Source of the DNA: Cudoniella acicularis
Taxonomy: Eukaryota; Ascomycota; Leotiomycetes; Helotiales; Helotiaceae
DNA length: 17,055 nucleotides
Reading direction: 5' to 3'
Assembly (NCBI GenBank): GCA_013054445.1
Contig: JAAMPI010001251.1
Span: 1-17,055 of the forward strand
The position numbers were made by a program, and so were the translations under genes. The first letter of the stretch is position 1. Each line of letters starts with the position of its first letter. Positions 1 to 9,167 of the stretch are shown piece after piece. Under the pieces are notes generated by a model, which did no database searches, had not been told where the DNA came from, and saw nothing but the letters and a program-made list of their open reading frames with translations.

Positions 1-319
1 CAAAATCTTCCTCGTTTATCCCTCACTATGCTGCAACTTCACTCCAGCTGGACCTTCGCTTCACTACCCTTTCTTCATATTAACTCATCACACCTCACGT
101 CCAATTCAATCCACACTCACTTTTCAAGATGCAAATTATATGAACCAAGTAATCAACAACCAATCTTCCATTCACATGCACTGAAGTTAAATAATGACAG
201 ACACATGTGACAGAAATTCCAATCCTCCAAAAACCCATATCCATCCATTCTAACACTTCCTCCATCCAACATAATCTTTCCAGTTCCAATTCCAATTCTA
301 AATTTCCAAAAAGAAGGTC
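1..319. other. Non-coding stretch, nothing recognised
   Basis: I see no gene here. The open frames are short, overlap each other on both strands and show no family resemblance. The plus strand is C/T- and A-rich, with simple runs such as the CCAATTCCAATTCC stretch near 281-296. It leads directly into the degenerate repeat array that starts around 320. Confidence 0.5.
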
Positions 320-1210
320 TAGTTGTCGAGTTGTCGAGGTGATAATCTCCACTGATTTGAGATTCTTTTGAGTTTGACGCCGTAACATAGTCGTTGTTAT
401 CGCGGGGAAAGAAATCGCGGGCGGTGAAGAGATTCTTAGGCACTTGAGTGCAGTGATCATGATGACCTCTGAATCTGTGAGGTGTTTGCGTTGATGTGGT
501 GCGGGAGCATAGATGTTGCAAAGCTCGAAGAGACCACAGGGTTTGAGATGCTTCGATGCATCGAGTAATGATAAGTTTAGTGTCGTTGATCTTTTTTTTG
601 GACGACACGTTTGCGCAACTGTAATTTTTCCAAACTCCGAGAACCGAGAGGTGCTGAAGTGCTCAGGTTCCCGAGTACAGTGATGATGAGCTCTGTTTTT
701 GGGAAGCTCTTTTTTTGGTGGCGATATTAGGTTCAGAATGTAAGTGCCAGAGCCACAGGCGCCGAGATCTTCAGGTGTAATTGGTGTGTTGATCAGTTCT
801 GGTACTTGGTACTGCGTGATGTTTTTTGATGTTGCTCAAAGGTTGGAATTCCCATTGGGGGACTTGAGTTTTGACGAAGCCTTCCAGAAGGTGAGATTGC
901 CAAAGTCGCAGGACCGAGAGATTGAAGTGTAATCGGGTTGTCAATAAGCTCTGGTATTGGTACTGTATGACTTCTTGACAATGTGTTGTCAAGATTGGAA
1001 GTGCCGGAGCAAAAAACAGGTGCTGAAGTGCTGAAGTGTTGAAGTGTTGATATGTTGAGATGCAACAGTTGAGGTGGCGCTGAGCTCTGGCGCAGTGATG
1101 CTTTTTGACGACGAGAAGTTCTAGGCCGCAGGAACTGAGGTACTCAAGTCTTAAGGTGGGCGAGTGCAGTGGTGATAAGCCTTGCTGTATTGAGGATCTT
1201 CGGCGACATA
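320..1210. repeat. Degenerate tandem repeat array
   Basis: By eye, related blocks recur with irregular spacing of about 100-150 bp. Good examples are 791-834, 942-983 and 1081-1114. Each has a core like 'agctctggta...ggtactg..tgatg', then a T-run and 'gacgatg'. Weaker relatives lie near 430-470, 560-604, 675-725 and 1165-1210, several containing 'cgagtRcagtgatgatRag'. Open frames on both strands are low in complexity and match no family I know. The array is best read as an old, diverged non-coding tandem repeat; many differences are C/T or G/A transitions. Boundaries are approximate. Confidence 0.5.
1022..1061 (+). repeat. 8-bp microrepeat, five units
   Basis: Five consecutive 8-mers read GCTGAAGT, GCTGAAGT, GTTGAAGT, GTTGATAT, GTTGAGAT. 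The first two are identical; the change from the second to the third unit is C-to-T. The block sits inside the larger degenerate array. A shorter trace of the same word occurs near 650-662. Confidence 0.7.
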
Positions 1211-1368
1211 GCGGCGGTTTTTTTCTAATAAATAAGTTCTGGTTTAAATTATGATTAATCTTGTGATTAAACAAATGTTTCGTCTGAAGGCTAACAGAAC
1301 CTTGTCGAAGGTAATCAAAACGTGTAGATGATTCTCTAAGCTTCAAAAGAAAAATAAGAATCGCCACA

Positions 1369-1829
1369 TGGGATCTTTAGCCATCACCAGGTGAAGATCA
1401 CGGAAGCTTGACAAAGCAGCCGGCTATCTCATCCGCTACCACGCACGCGGATCGCGTCGTCGGTTCTCCTACCAGCAAGTTCGGGACAGCGACGACCCCT
1501 CCCCAATTTCTTCAACTCGATGTCCCGGTTTATGTATTCCTCAACATATATCTCATTCAACCCCTTAAGACTCTGTCGTACCAAGAGATTTCTACTCACT
1601 TGGAAAGAAATAATCACCTCACGCGCGACCAAATCGACGCAGTTCTTGACACCCTCGAATACGCGGTCACGCAGCTTCCAGTAGATGACGAATTGCTGGA
1701 TTGGTCGGTGAAGCGTGCGAGTTGAAAGCTTACAGCCCTTTGGACGCAGTAGTTTGAATGAGTGCCCTGATGCGCAAAGCATATGAAAAGGTCGCAGAAC
1801 TCCTGCTGAAGCACATGGCGCCTGGCTAG
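1369..1829 (+). pseudogene. Unrecognised coding-like remnant
   Basis: I do not recognise this. An ATG at 1369 sits in a favourable context (CGCCACATGG) but its frame stops after eight codons. Another frame is open at about 1381-1724 and reads like real protein, for example 'LSYQEISTHLERNNHLTRD' and 'QIDAVLDTLEYAVTQLP', but has no ATG of its own. A third frame carries a short ORF at 1758-1829. A GTGAAG at 1391 could be a donor, but I find no acceptor that joins the pieces cleanly. It may be a small gene with an intron structure I cannot resolve, or the decayed relic of a larger one. The product is unknown. Confidence 0.25.
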
Positions 1830-2005
1830 GTCAACCCTTTTCGGTCTCAGACTAAAGTATCTAGGGGATATATGCACTAAATCATGTCTTTTTCAGACGA
1901 GGGAAGTTGTACACCTGCATCCGAATCGTCGGCCAAATTGTCCGTGTACGTAATAGCAATAACCCCATGATTGCAGCACTTTGCTTAGCTTGGATTAAAT
2001 CACAA

Positions 2006-5000
2006 CTACCAAGTTCCTATCTTTGCTCTGGTAAAGGTTCTCCTTGAAAACAATTTCGGTGACGCTTTGAGACTTTTCTTCGGAGCAATATCGGTCCTGG
2101 CGGCAGGAAGGGGGCCCGAAGGGTCCGGAGGAAGCATTCTCTTCAAATCTTGCAGATCCTTTTTGATCTTTGTACACAAAGGGTACGTCTTCCCATCTTT
2201 TGTCAATCTCAGATCCCCCTTTTGAAGCGCCTCTGTGCAAGCTCTGGCAGCATCTTCCCATTTTCCCTGTCGAGCATACAACTTCGATAATTTCCACGTC
2301 GCAAACACAACATCGGGGTGGTCTGCTCCACTCGCTTTCTGAATTTGAGCAATGATAATTTTTGCCTCTTTTTCCGCTTGCGAATATTTGTCTCGGCGCG
2401 CTTCTCCTTTCATATGTTCCCCTTGTCGCGAGTAAACTTTGACGAGCTCCCCACAGCCCATCAGCACGCCAGGATGACCTTCCCCTAGACCTCGGTTGGC
2501 GGCGGGAATCCCTCTCAAAAGAAGCTCCTCTGCCTCCTGAAGCTGGTCAAGCTCGATGATCACTTTTGCGTAGCTGCCAACTGCCCATAAAGTCCACGGA
2601 TGCTCCTCGCCGAGAAGTTGTCTCCGCCGATGTAGCACTTCGAGCATGTTCTCAAAAGCCTCGTTCAAGAGGCTTCTGTCGGATTTAACCTCTGAAGTAA
2701 GCCAACTATCTAGTTGAGCCATTGCCAGATTCTGCTTAGTGTTCAAGAGACCAAGCACTAGATCTAGATCTTCATCCGTTGATCTGACATTGTTGTTGTG
2801 ATCGTCCTTCGACCCAGCTGAACTGGTGGATCTTCGTCCGAGGTGCATTTGATCCATGAGCGATGATGTTTGCCGACGAAAGACCTGAAACTTCTTGGTT
2901 CTTGCGTCCAATACTTTTCGATGCGTATCGAGACTTTCCTTGAACCTCAGGAAGGATCCCAGCGTAACTCCATATTGGTCCAATGTCTCAAGTGTGTCTG
3001 GGTGATCGGGGCCCAAATCTTGATGTTGCCTCATGTGAGTTATTGTCTCCTCCTGAAGCTCGAGGGCTTCTTGGTGATAGCCTCGTAGCCAGTATGACTT
3101 GCTCAAGTGAGCCATGGCCCGCAGGGTGTCGGGGTGGTCTTTTCCGAGGACACTCTTACGAGCGTCAACGACTCGCTTCTGGAGAAGAATGGCTTCTTCC
3201 ACATTGGTACGCTTTCCAAGACCCCACAGTATACCAGCAAGAGCCAGCATTGCTGTCATGGTTCTTGGGTTTTTGTCACCTTGAACCTGGAGCAGAAGAT
3301 CTTTCACTTGTCGGAAGTAGGTTAATGATTCTGTGAATTGACCACAGCTAGCATAGATGTAGCCACACTTGGCAACCAAGATTCCTTTCTCCCGGATAAA
3401 GTACAGAGCTGTGGGCCGCAATAAGACAGTGGAGTATAATTTGAATTTGCCCCACCACTTTGCATAATCAGGCATGGCAATCGCCTTTGGTTGGAATATT
3501 GGATCGTTGAGACAGGTATGGAGGTGCGGAAGAAGTTGCTTGCGGAATTCTGCATGACTTGCACCAGCATTGGCAGGTGGTAGCAGCACTGACTCAGCCA
3601 AGACATTCAAAGCTATCGTTCCCCAAAATAGCTTCATCTTTTTGTTCAGACTATCTTGTGCCCATTCTCGCAAGAGTGGATGGATAGAGATCCCGGCACC
3701 ACCGGGATTGAGAGACGCGAAAGAGACGCTGCAGAGCATTTTGATAGCAGAATTAATCCGGAACTCACTCTTATTTTGGCCGTCTTGTCTGATGAACTGA
3801 GGTAATGCTGCAGGAGGCTGGACTCGCTTCATGGCTTGTTTGGAGAAAGACATATCGCTGTCAACATTGGGGTTGGTCTTCTGTCTGTTTGCCATAGCTC
3901 TGGAAAATATTTCAATTGGAATGGAATCGAAGTGGTAGAAACTGACGATTTTCAGGAGATCAATGGCATCCTTGCAGTCCTCTCTGTCGATTTGTTCAAG
4001 ATGCTCGAGAGACACGTCAAACGAGGCAAAGATCTTGTCTTCGTCTTCGTTCATGCTTGCCTTCGTCTCCTCTGGATTTTCTTTCGTCTCCTGTTCTTTT
4101 GCCTTCATCTTCTGTTGTTTTGCTCTCATCTCCCGGCGTTTGGCTCGATAGAGCTCCCAGTGAGGGAGATACTTGTCGAGTGTGAATTGGTGACACATTA
4201 TCGATGCACCCGCCTGGACGATAGCACGTGCAAGACAGCCCATGCGTTTTACAACCTTTCTTGCGTGTTTTCTGGTCTTGTCATCACAGGGTTGGGGGAT
4301 CTGAGCGCGATCTAATAGCAATTGTAGAGCATCATCCTCGTCAAGCCCGGCGAGATTGAGATGCCCAACGGTGGCATACTTCCAGAAGGATGGGTTCCTC
4401 GTTGTTACAAGGATATGTCCACTGCCGCGAGAGGGGAAGAACTCCCCTAGGTCCAAATCAGGGTCGTCCGCATTGTCGATTATTAAAAGCCATGGTTGGG
4501 TTTGTACGGCGAGCCACTCTTTGCCTTGCTCTTCGGTGGCAGCGGTCGATAAACCCGTGATCTTTCCAATGCTGGCGTAGGAGTCGGCGGCACTTTCACG
4601 AGATTTGGCCATTATTGTGAATACAGCAGAATACCTGTCGTAATTAATCCTGTCAGTATACCTCCCCTGTGCTGCTGTGAAATATATTACTTACATTTCT
4701 TTATTGTCCTCGGCGAACTTTCTACATAACTCTGTTTTACCTGAACCCCCAATTCCGGAGATAACAAACCGCCGTTGAGGTTCGTTGCTATTCAATAATG
4801 CCTCTTTGATTATTTGGCACTCCTGCGATCGTCCAACAAATCGCCACGTCCCTTGAGCTGGAGGTCTAAAAAACTTTGTGGGCATGACTTTCCTCGCTTT
4901 GTTTGAACCGGATTCCGCTGGACTGCTGGGCTCGAAAGCACTTCCCATCATTTCTGATGCTTGCTGCTTGCGAGAATTGTGGTTATTCGCATGTGCCACT

Positions 5001-6066
5001 TTCCATCGACCCCTGACCTCGTTCGGAGCGTCCACGCAGCAACGCTCTAAAAAGGAAAGCACGACTTTACAGGAGCTCTCCGAGCCAAATTTGACCATCG
5101 TGTTGTACGTTGCATCAATGCCGCATCGTTCAGCGACGATTTGAGTTGGCGCCGCTGTATCCTGTGGCACGACGACTCTTTCTTCATAACCAAAGTTTGT
5201 TTCCATGTCCTCCCAAAGAAAGCAAAGACGCGGATGGTTTGATACGGGCAAATTTATGAAACGGGACATAGCATTTACTATCACTTCGGAAACCTTATTT
5301 GCTTCGCGGTGCAATTTGTTCCCTGACCCGGTCTCTTGTAACTTCATATCGAGAGTGCTTTTGTTGATCCAAGCATCTAAGAGCGGGGCTGTTTTCATCG
5401 CGGTCCATGTTGATGCATCGATACTTGCAAAAGGGGTGGAAAAGAAGAGGATCGCATGAGCTGAGACGAGAATGGAATGTCCGGTGGTAATGTCAGACCA
5501 CGTCTTGTGCCCATCTGACTGGGCAATTGCCTCTTTTACAATAGTCCCACCTAGTCCGTGACAAACAAATATGATCGGCCTTTGCTGGCACTTGTTAAAG
5601 CCACGGTCTGTGTATAATTCGGTAACCAGTGTATTCGCAATGTTCGAAATCCTCCTTGCGAATGCAGAGTCTGCGACAGCTTCTGTCTTCCCTGGGCCTC
5701 CATCGTCGGACTGAATCGGCACAACTTTGTTGAGTCCACGATGACCGGTAGGTACTGAACCTTCGGGACTGGTGTGTGCGGTATGATCAGAGAGCCCACG
5801 TAATGTGTAGCCAAAACTCAAGACTCGAGCAGTTTGGATTCTCTTCGGAATAAAGTCCCGCAACCACAATGCCTCCGTCTTGACGTCTGTCCAGCTATGT
5901 TTGTAATGACCTCCAAGTCCATGAACGGCAACGATGCTATGGAGTGTGAGTTATACGGCGACATAATGCTTCCCTACCAGAGGGGAGCCAAATGCAGAAC
6001 TTACTCGACTGCATCGTGATGGTTCTGGTACTTTGAATCTTCCCAGAGGCACGCAAGCCCGGCCAT
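2006..6066 (-). CDS. NLR-type protein: hydrolase-like, NB-ARC, TPR
   Basis: A three-exon gene: exons 6066-6005, 5936-4695 and 4634-2006; introns of 68 and 60 nt (donors GTAAGT, acceptors ATAG and ACAG). Spliced length is 3933 nt, 1310 aa. The ATG at 6066 is the first in the open frame. Residues about 20-330 are an alpha/beta-hydrolase-like module of the type found on fungal NLRs: 'DIVAVHGLGG' at the start and 'FVCHGLGG' where the family has G/C-H-S-L-G-G, so the nucleophile Ser is Gly148. The His of the usual '(D/N)HxxMVKF' motif is Tyr298. Walker A GIGGSGKT is 415-422, Walker B-like LLIIDNADD 484-492, the TTR sensor 512-514, and an 'IHPLLREWA' MHD-like motif about 752-760. TPRs with 'LGxxHPxTL' signatures fill about 855-1240. 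The family works as STAND ATPase sensors in fungal nonself recognition. Oddities are a heptad-repeat insert (598-625) and an extra segment of about 38 aa near residues 65-110, where a 129-nt intron with a weak GTGGGC donor is an alternative. Confidence 0.9.
4064..4147 (-). repeat. 21-bp / heptad tandem repeat inside the NLR
   Basis: Four consecutive seven-residue units lie at NLR residues 598-625: RAKRREM, RAKQQKM, KAKEQET, KENPEET, encoded by diverged 21-bp repeats. They follow the helix after the GLPLA-like 'CLARAIVQAGASI' segment and precede 'FDVSLEHLEQ', so they lengthen the linker within the NB-ARC/ARC region. The charge pattern predicts a stiff helix. Confidence 0.75.
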
Positions 6067-6580
6067 TCTTCGGCATGGGGTTGTTTCGACATACAAAGCT
6101 AGGCCATGATATAGTCATAATCGTTGTAGGCGCAGCTCACATCGATACGCTGCCGTGAGACGGTGGAAGGAATGATTGATACGTAGAGGACTGGACAAGA
6201 ATGCTCTCGATCAACATCGATATCTCTTTAGATCGGGAAGCAGTTGGCTGCTGCTAAAGGCACAATACGGAGCACCCCGTACTGGATCAGACGTGTCAGG
6301 GGTGTTGATGCAACGTGCTCGGGGAAGACGGGAGCGCTACTTGCCCGACTACTGCTCCCTGAAAGACCTGTTCGCTCCACACGGTGCCCTGAAAGGCGCC
6401 ACATCCGACACTGACATGCCCACATTCGACCACCTGCGTACCCGGCGCTTGCGGGCCGAACCTTGGCCAATAGACGTCGTTGCCCCGTATACCGTGCATT
6501 AAGGAATCACCCGCACCCTGTTACGATGGAGTTGAGAATCGAAGACCTCCTTTCTTTATCATTCTTTCTCTGTCCTGATA
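6067..6580. promoter_or_regulatory. Shared upstream region of NLR and P450
   Basis: This 514-bp stretch lies between the divergent start codons of the NLR (minus) and the P450 (plus), so it should hold both promoters. A CCAAT box is at 6467-6471 and a GACGTC (CRE/bZIP-like palindrome) at 6473-6478, about 105 bp upstream of the P450 ATG. A pyrimidine-rich tract lies just before 6581. I see no convincing TATA box. The open frame at 6176-6502 is GC-rich and resembles no protein I know. Role assigned by position. Confidence 0.45.
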
Positions 6581-8382
6581 ATGACCTACGAGCTCTGGGT
6601 GCGGGATCGTGAATATCTGCCAGAGTTGATCACTGATCGCCCGCTGCGTATTTTGGTCGTCGTGCTTTGTATTGCACACATTTTGCGATATATTGTGGTT
6701 ACCTGGTTCCAATATTCGGTACGTTGAGATGCTGTTAACAGAGTTTCAAATGTCCATTTTACTAACTTGTGCAGCGTGATGTCGAATTTGCCCGCGAACA
6801 TGGATGCAAGCTTGCACCAGACCTTCCCAAGAAATGGCCTCTAGGACTGGACCGAATTGTACAAATATGGCAAGCAAATGCTGAAGGTCGATTACTGGAC
6901 TTCTTTTGCGATATTGCGAAGGATTATGAACCACGAAACATGGTCTCCCAATATTTCGTGTTTGGACCACGCTCGTACAATGTTCTGATACCAGATGGCA
7001 TTGAGTCTATATTGGCCACGAACTTTACAGGTGGAAATTGATTCGGTCACAAGAATTTGGCGCAATGGCTAATACTACTGAAGATTATTCGTTTGGAGTA
7101 AGATCCCACATATTCAAACCTCTCTTAGGATCTGGCATCTTCACTCAAGAGGGCGCTGCATGGAAGCACTCGCGAGAACTACTGCGGAAACAGTTTGCGC
7201 GGGCCCAGTATCAGAATATGGACCAGTTCCGTGAACATGTCGATAATCTAATAAACCGTCTTCCCGATAAAGGAGTCGTCGATATGCAGCCGCTGTTCTT
7301 CAACTTGACCCTGGATACAGCCACAGCGCTGTTGTTCGGTAAATCAGTATACAGTCTCAGAGCTGACCTGGATCAGGAGAAGGAGAACAAATTGTTCGCA
7401 GAGAGTTTCAATGTTGCTCAGGAAGGCCTGGCGAAGCGCTTTCGTATTGCTCCCTGGCATTTTTTGTATAACCCCGCAGACTTTCGACAAGCATGCTCCA
7501 ATGTACATCAATTCGTCCAGAAATACATCCAAGAAAGGAATCTCGATTTTGAAAAGCATGAAGATGACGGCGATGAATCATATGGCTTTATAGATCAAGT
7601 TGCTCGGGAATCCCGGGGTATCGAAGACCTAAGAGATCAACTCTTGAATGTTCTCTTGGCTGGGAGAGACACAACTGCTTGCTGTCTATCATGGACACTG
7701 TGAGTCTTCTCTGTTGGCATACTCAAATGAATACTAATTATTCAAAGTTATCTACTCGTGAGACACGAAACTGTCTTGCAACGTCTGCGAGCTGAAATCA
7801 AATCAATCATGGGTGATTCCAACGATCTTGCTCGAGACCAGATCATGAAGATGCGATATCTTGCATGCGTGGTCAAAGAAAGTGAGTAATCATTTAGAAA
7901 TAAAACTTCAAGCTTGCTGATACCAAACTTCCACCTCAGGTCTCCGGTTGTATCCCCCAGTACCGTTAAACATTCGCGAAGCAAAAGAGATGACATTTCT
8001 TCCTAGCGGAGGTGGTTCAGAAGGCCACGATCCAGTACTGGTGCGAAAAGGAGAAGTTGTGGTCGTCTCGCAGTATATCACATCGCGAAAGAAGAACATC
8101 TACGGGCTTGATGCAGAAGAATTTCGCCCTGAGAGATGGGAGGGAGATAAGCTCTCAAAGATCGGATGGGCGTATTTTCCATTCAGTGGTGGACCGAGAC
8201 ATTGTCTAGGAGAAGATTTTGCTCTCATGGAAGTGTCTTATACTATTGTGAGATTGTTGCAAACGTTTTCGGACATAGCATTGCCGGATGGCATTGAGAC
8301 TCAACCAGTGGGCAAGGAAAGACAACGTTTGACATTGGTGTTATCAAGTGAAGATGGCTGCTTAGTCAAACTACGAAAATGA
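6581..8382 (+). CDS. CYP52-like cytochrome P450 monooxygenase
   Basis: A five-exon gene: 6581-6718, 6775-7030, 7084-7699, 7748-7881, 7940-8382; introns of 56, 53, 48 and 58 nt. Spliced length is 1587 nt, 528 aa, normal for CYP52. Residues 22-40 form an N-terminal membrane anchor (endoplasmic reticulum). The I-helix AGRDTT is 324-329, typical of CYP52. ExxR is E381-R384 within 'ESLRLYPPVPLNIR'; PERW is 445-448; the heme loop FSGGPRHCLG has the Cys ligand at 470. The 'LPSGGGSEG' segment also matches the family. CYP52 enzymes hydroxylate n-alkanes and fatty acids at the terminal or subterminal carbon, using O2 and NADPH-P450 reductase; the substrate here is inferred from family only. The second intron has an unusual donor, GTGGAA at 7031, chosen because it restores the frame into 'DYSFG'; that junction is the least certain. 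The gene diverges from the NLR and looks intact. Confidence 0.93.
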
Positions 8383-9167
8383 TATCATATTCTTTACACA
8401 CGCAAGTTACCATAAGGCAAGACTAAGATAGAAACTTCGCAGTAAACAACTGACGCATCTCGAGCAAGAAAGTCCCGTATGCTTGGAATCAATGAGTACA
8501 GATCGGCCCCCGGGGCCTTTCAAGAGGCTGTCCTCGGTCCAGCAACTGCGCGAGATAGCCGAAGATGGTCAAAGGTCAAGGACCCGACGGTCTGGTCCCA
8601 ACACTGCGCCGAGGCACCCGGAAACCATGGATGTACACTTGCCAATCACCCCTATGACATACATGAAAGCTGAAACCAACAAGGATTAAAAATTCTTGGC
8701 ATATGGAGGCTCAGCCCGTAACAGCGGTTAAGCAAAGTAATAGTACTACTAGCAGATTGTTTCCGCACAGACAAATCCACACTTCACTCAGCTCGTTGAA
8801 GTATTTACGCCTCAGTTCACACGTAATCGAAAGTGCAAGCTACCCTATTTGGTTAAGCAAAACACCCTAGCAAAAGCACCTTACTAGTGCTATTACTTTA
8901 CTTAACCGCTGTATCTCCAAAATTGCGCAACCGTCCCGTCAACATGGAACGCAGAAACACTATGTCACTGACCTGGTTACAGCCACAATTCTGCCTGGAG
9001 TCCCTGAGCAAATGAACTGAACAGCCACTTCAACTGCCCGCCCGCTTGCCGGCCCGCACCCCTGTGGCTGTGCCATAGTGCTCGTAGGATAAAAAAAGAT
9101 AAGAAAAGCAAAATCCGGAAATGATTAGCAAAAGGACAGTGAAATTATTTCTACACTTCAGTCAGCT
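8383..9167. other. Intergenic region with an inverted-repeat element
   Basis: About 785 bp between the P450 stop and the next start codon. Apart from the inverted-repeat element at 8721-8912 I recognise nothing. Short open frames at 8479-8690 are overlapping and unlike any family. A C/G-rich patch with repeated CCCGC words lies at about 9037-9062, and an A-rich tract at 9091-9120 comes before the hydrolase gene. The last 200-250 bp should include its promoter; no clear TATA box was seen. Confidence 0.5.
8721..8912. mobile_element. MITE-like element with 27-bp terminal inverted repeats
   Basis: The left arm (8721-8747) and right arm (8886-8912) are inverted copies starting ACAGCGGTTAAG; 25 of 27 positions match and both differences are C/T transitions. 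The interior (about 138 bp) has no coding potential. An internal GGTTAAGCAAA at 8851-8861 repeats, in direct orientation, an 11-mer of the left arm (8726-8736). The size and inverted ends suit a non-autonomous DNA-transposon derivative. I could not find a clean target-site duplication: the left flank reads GTA and the right flank ATC. Confidence 0.6.

Noticed and set aside
771..1367. 198-codon minus-strand open frame over the repeat array
   Set aside because: Its His/Gln/Leu/Ser-rich sequence simply mirrors the degenerate tandem repeats. The shared words recur in more than one reading frame, which argues against translation.
3836..4315. 159-codon plus-strand open frame
   Set aside because: It lies entirely antisense to NLR exon 3, is Phe/Leu/Ser-rich because it mirrors the charged repeat, and has no family features.
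2006..4612. NLR exon 3 as a separate gene starting at an internal ATG (4612)
   Set aside because: The Walker A motif would be lost. Splicing 4694-4635 joins Walker A to Walker B in frame with canonical sites and a CTGAC branch-like sequence.
6176..6502. Overlapping open frames on both strands between NLR and P450
   Set aside because: GC-rich by composition, Arg/Ala/Gly-rich, no recognisable motif, and located in what should be the shared promoter region.
8715..8918. TA target-site duplication flanking the MITE-like element
   Set aside because: Left flank GTA and right flank ATC do not give a consistent duplication at any reasonable choice of terminus.
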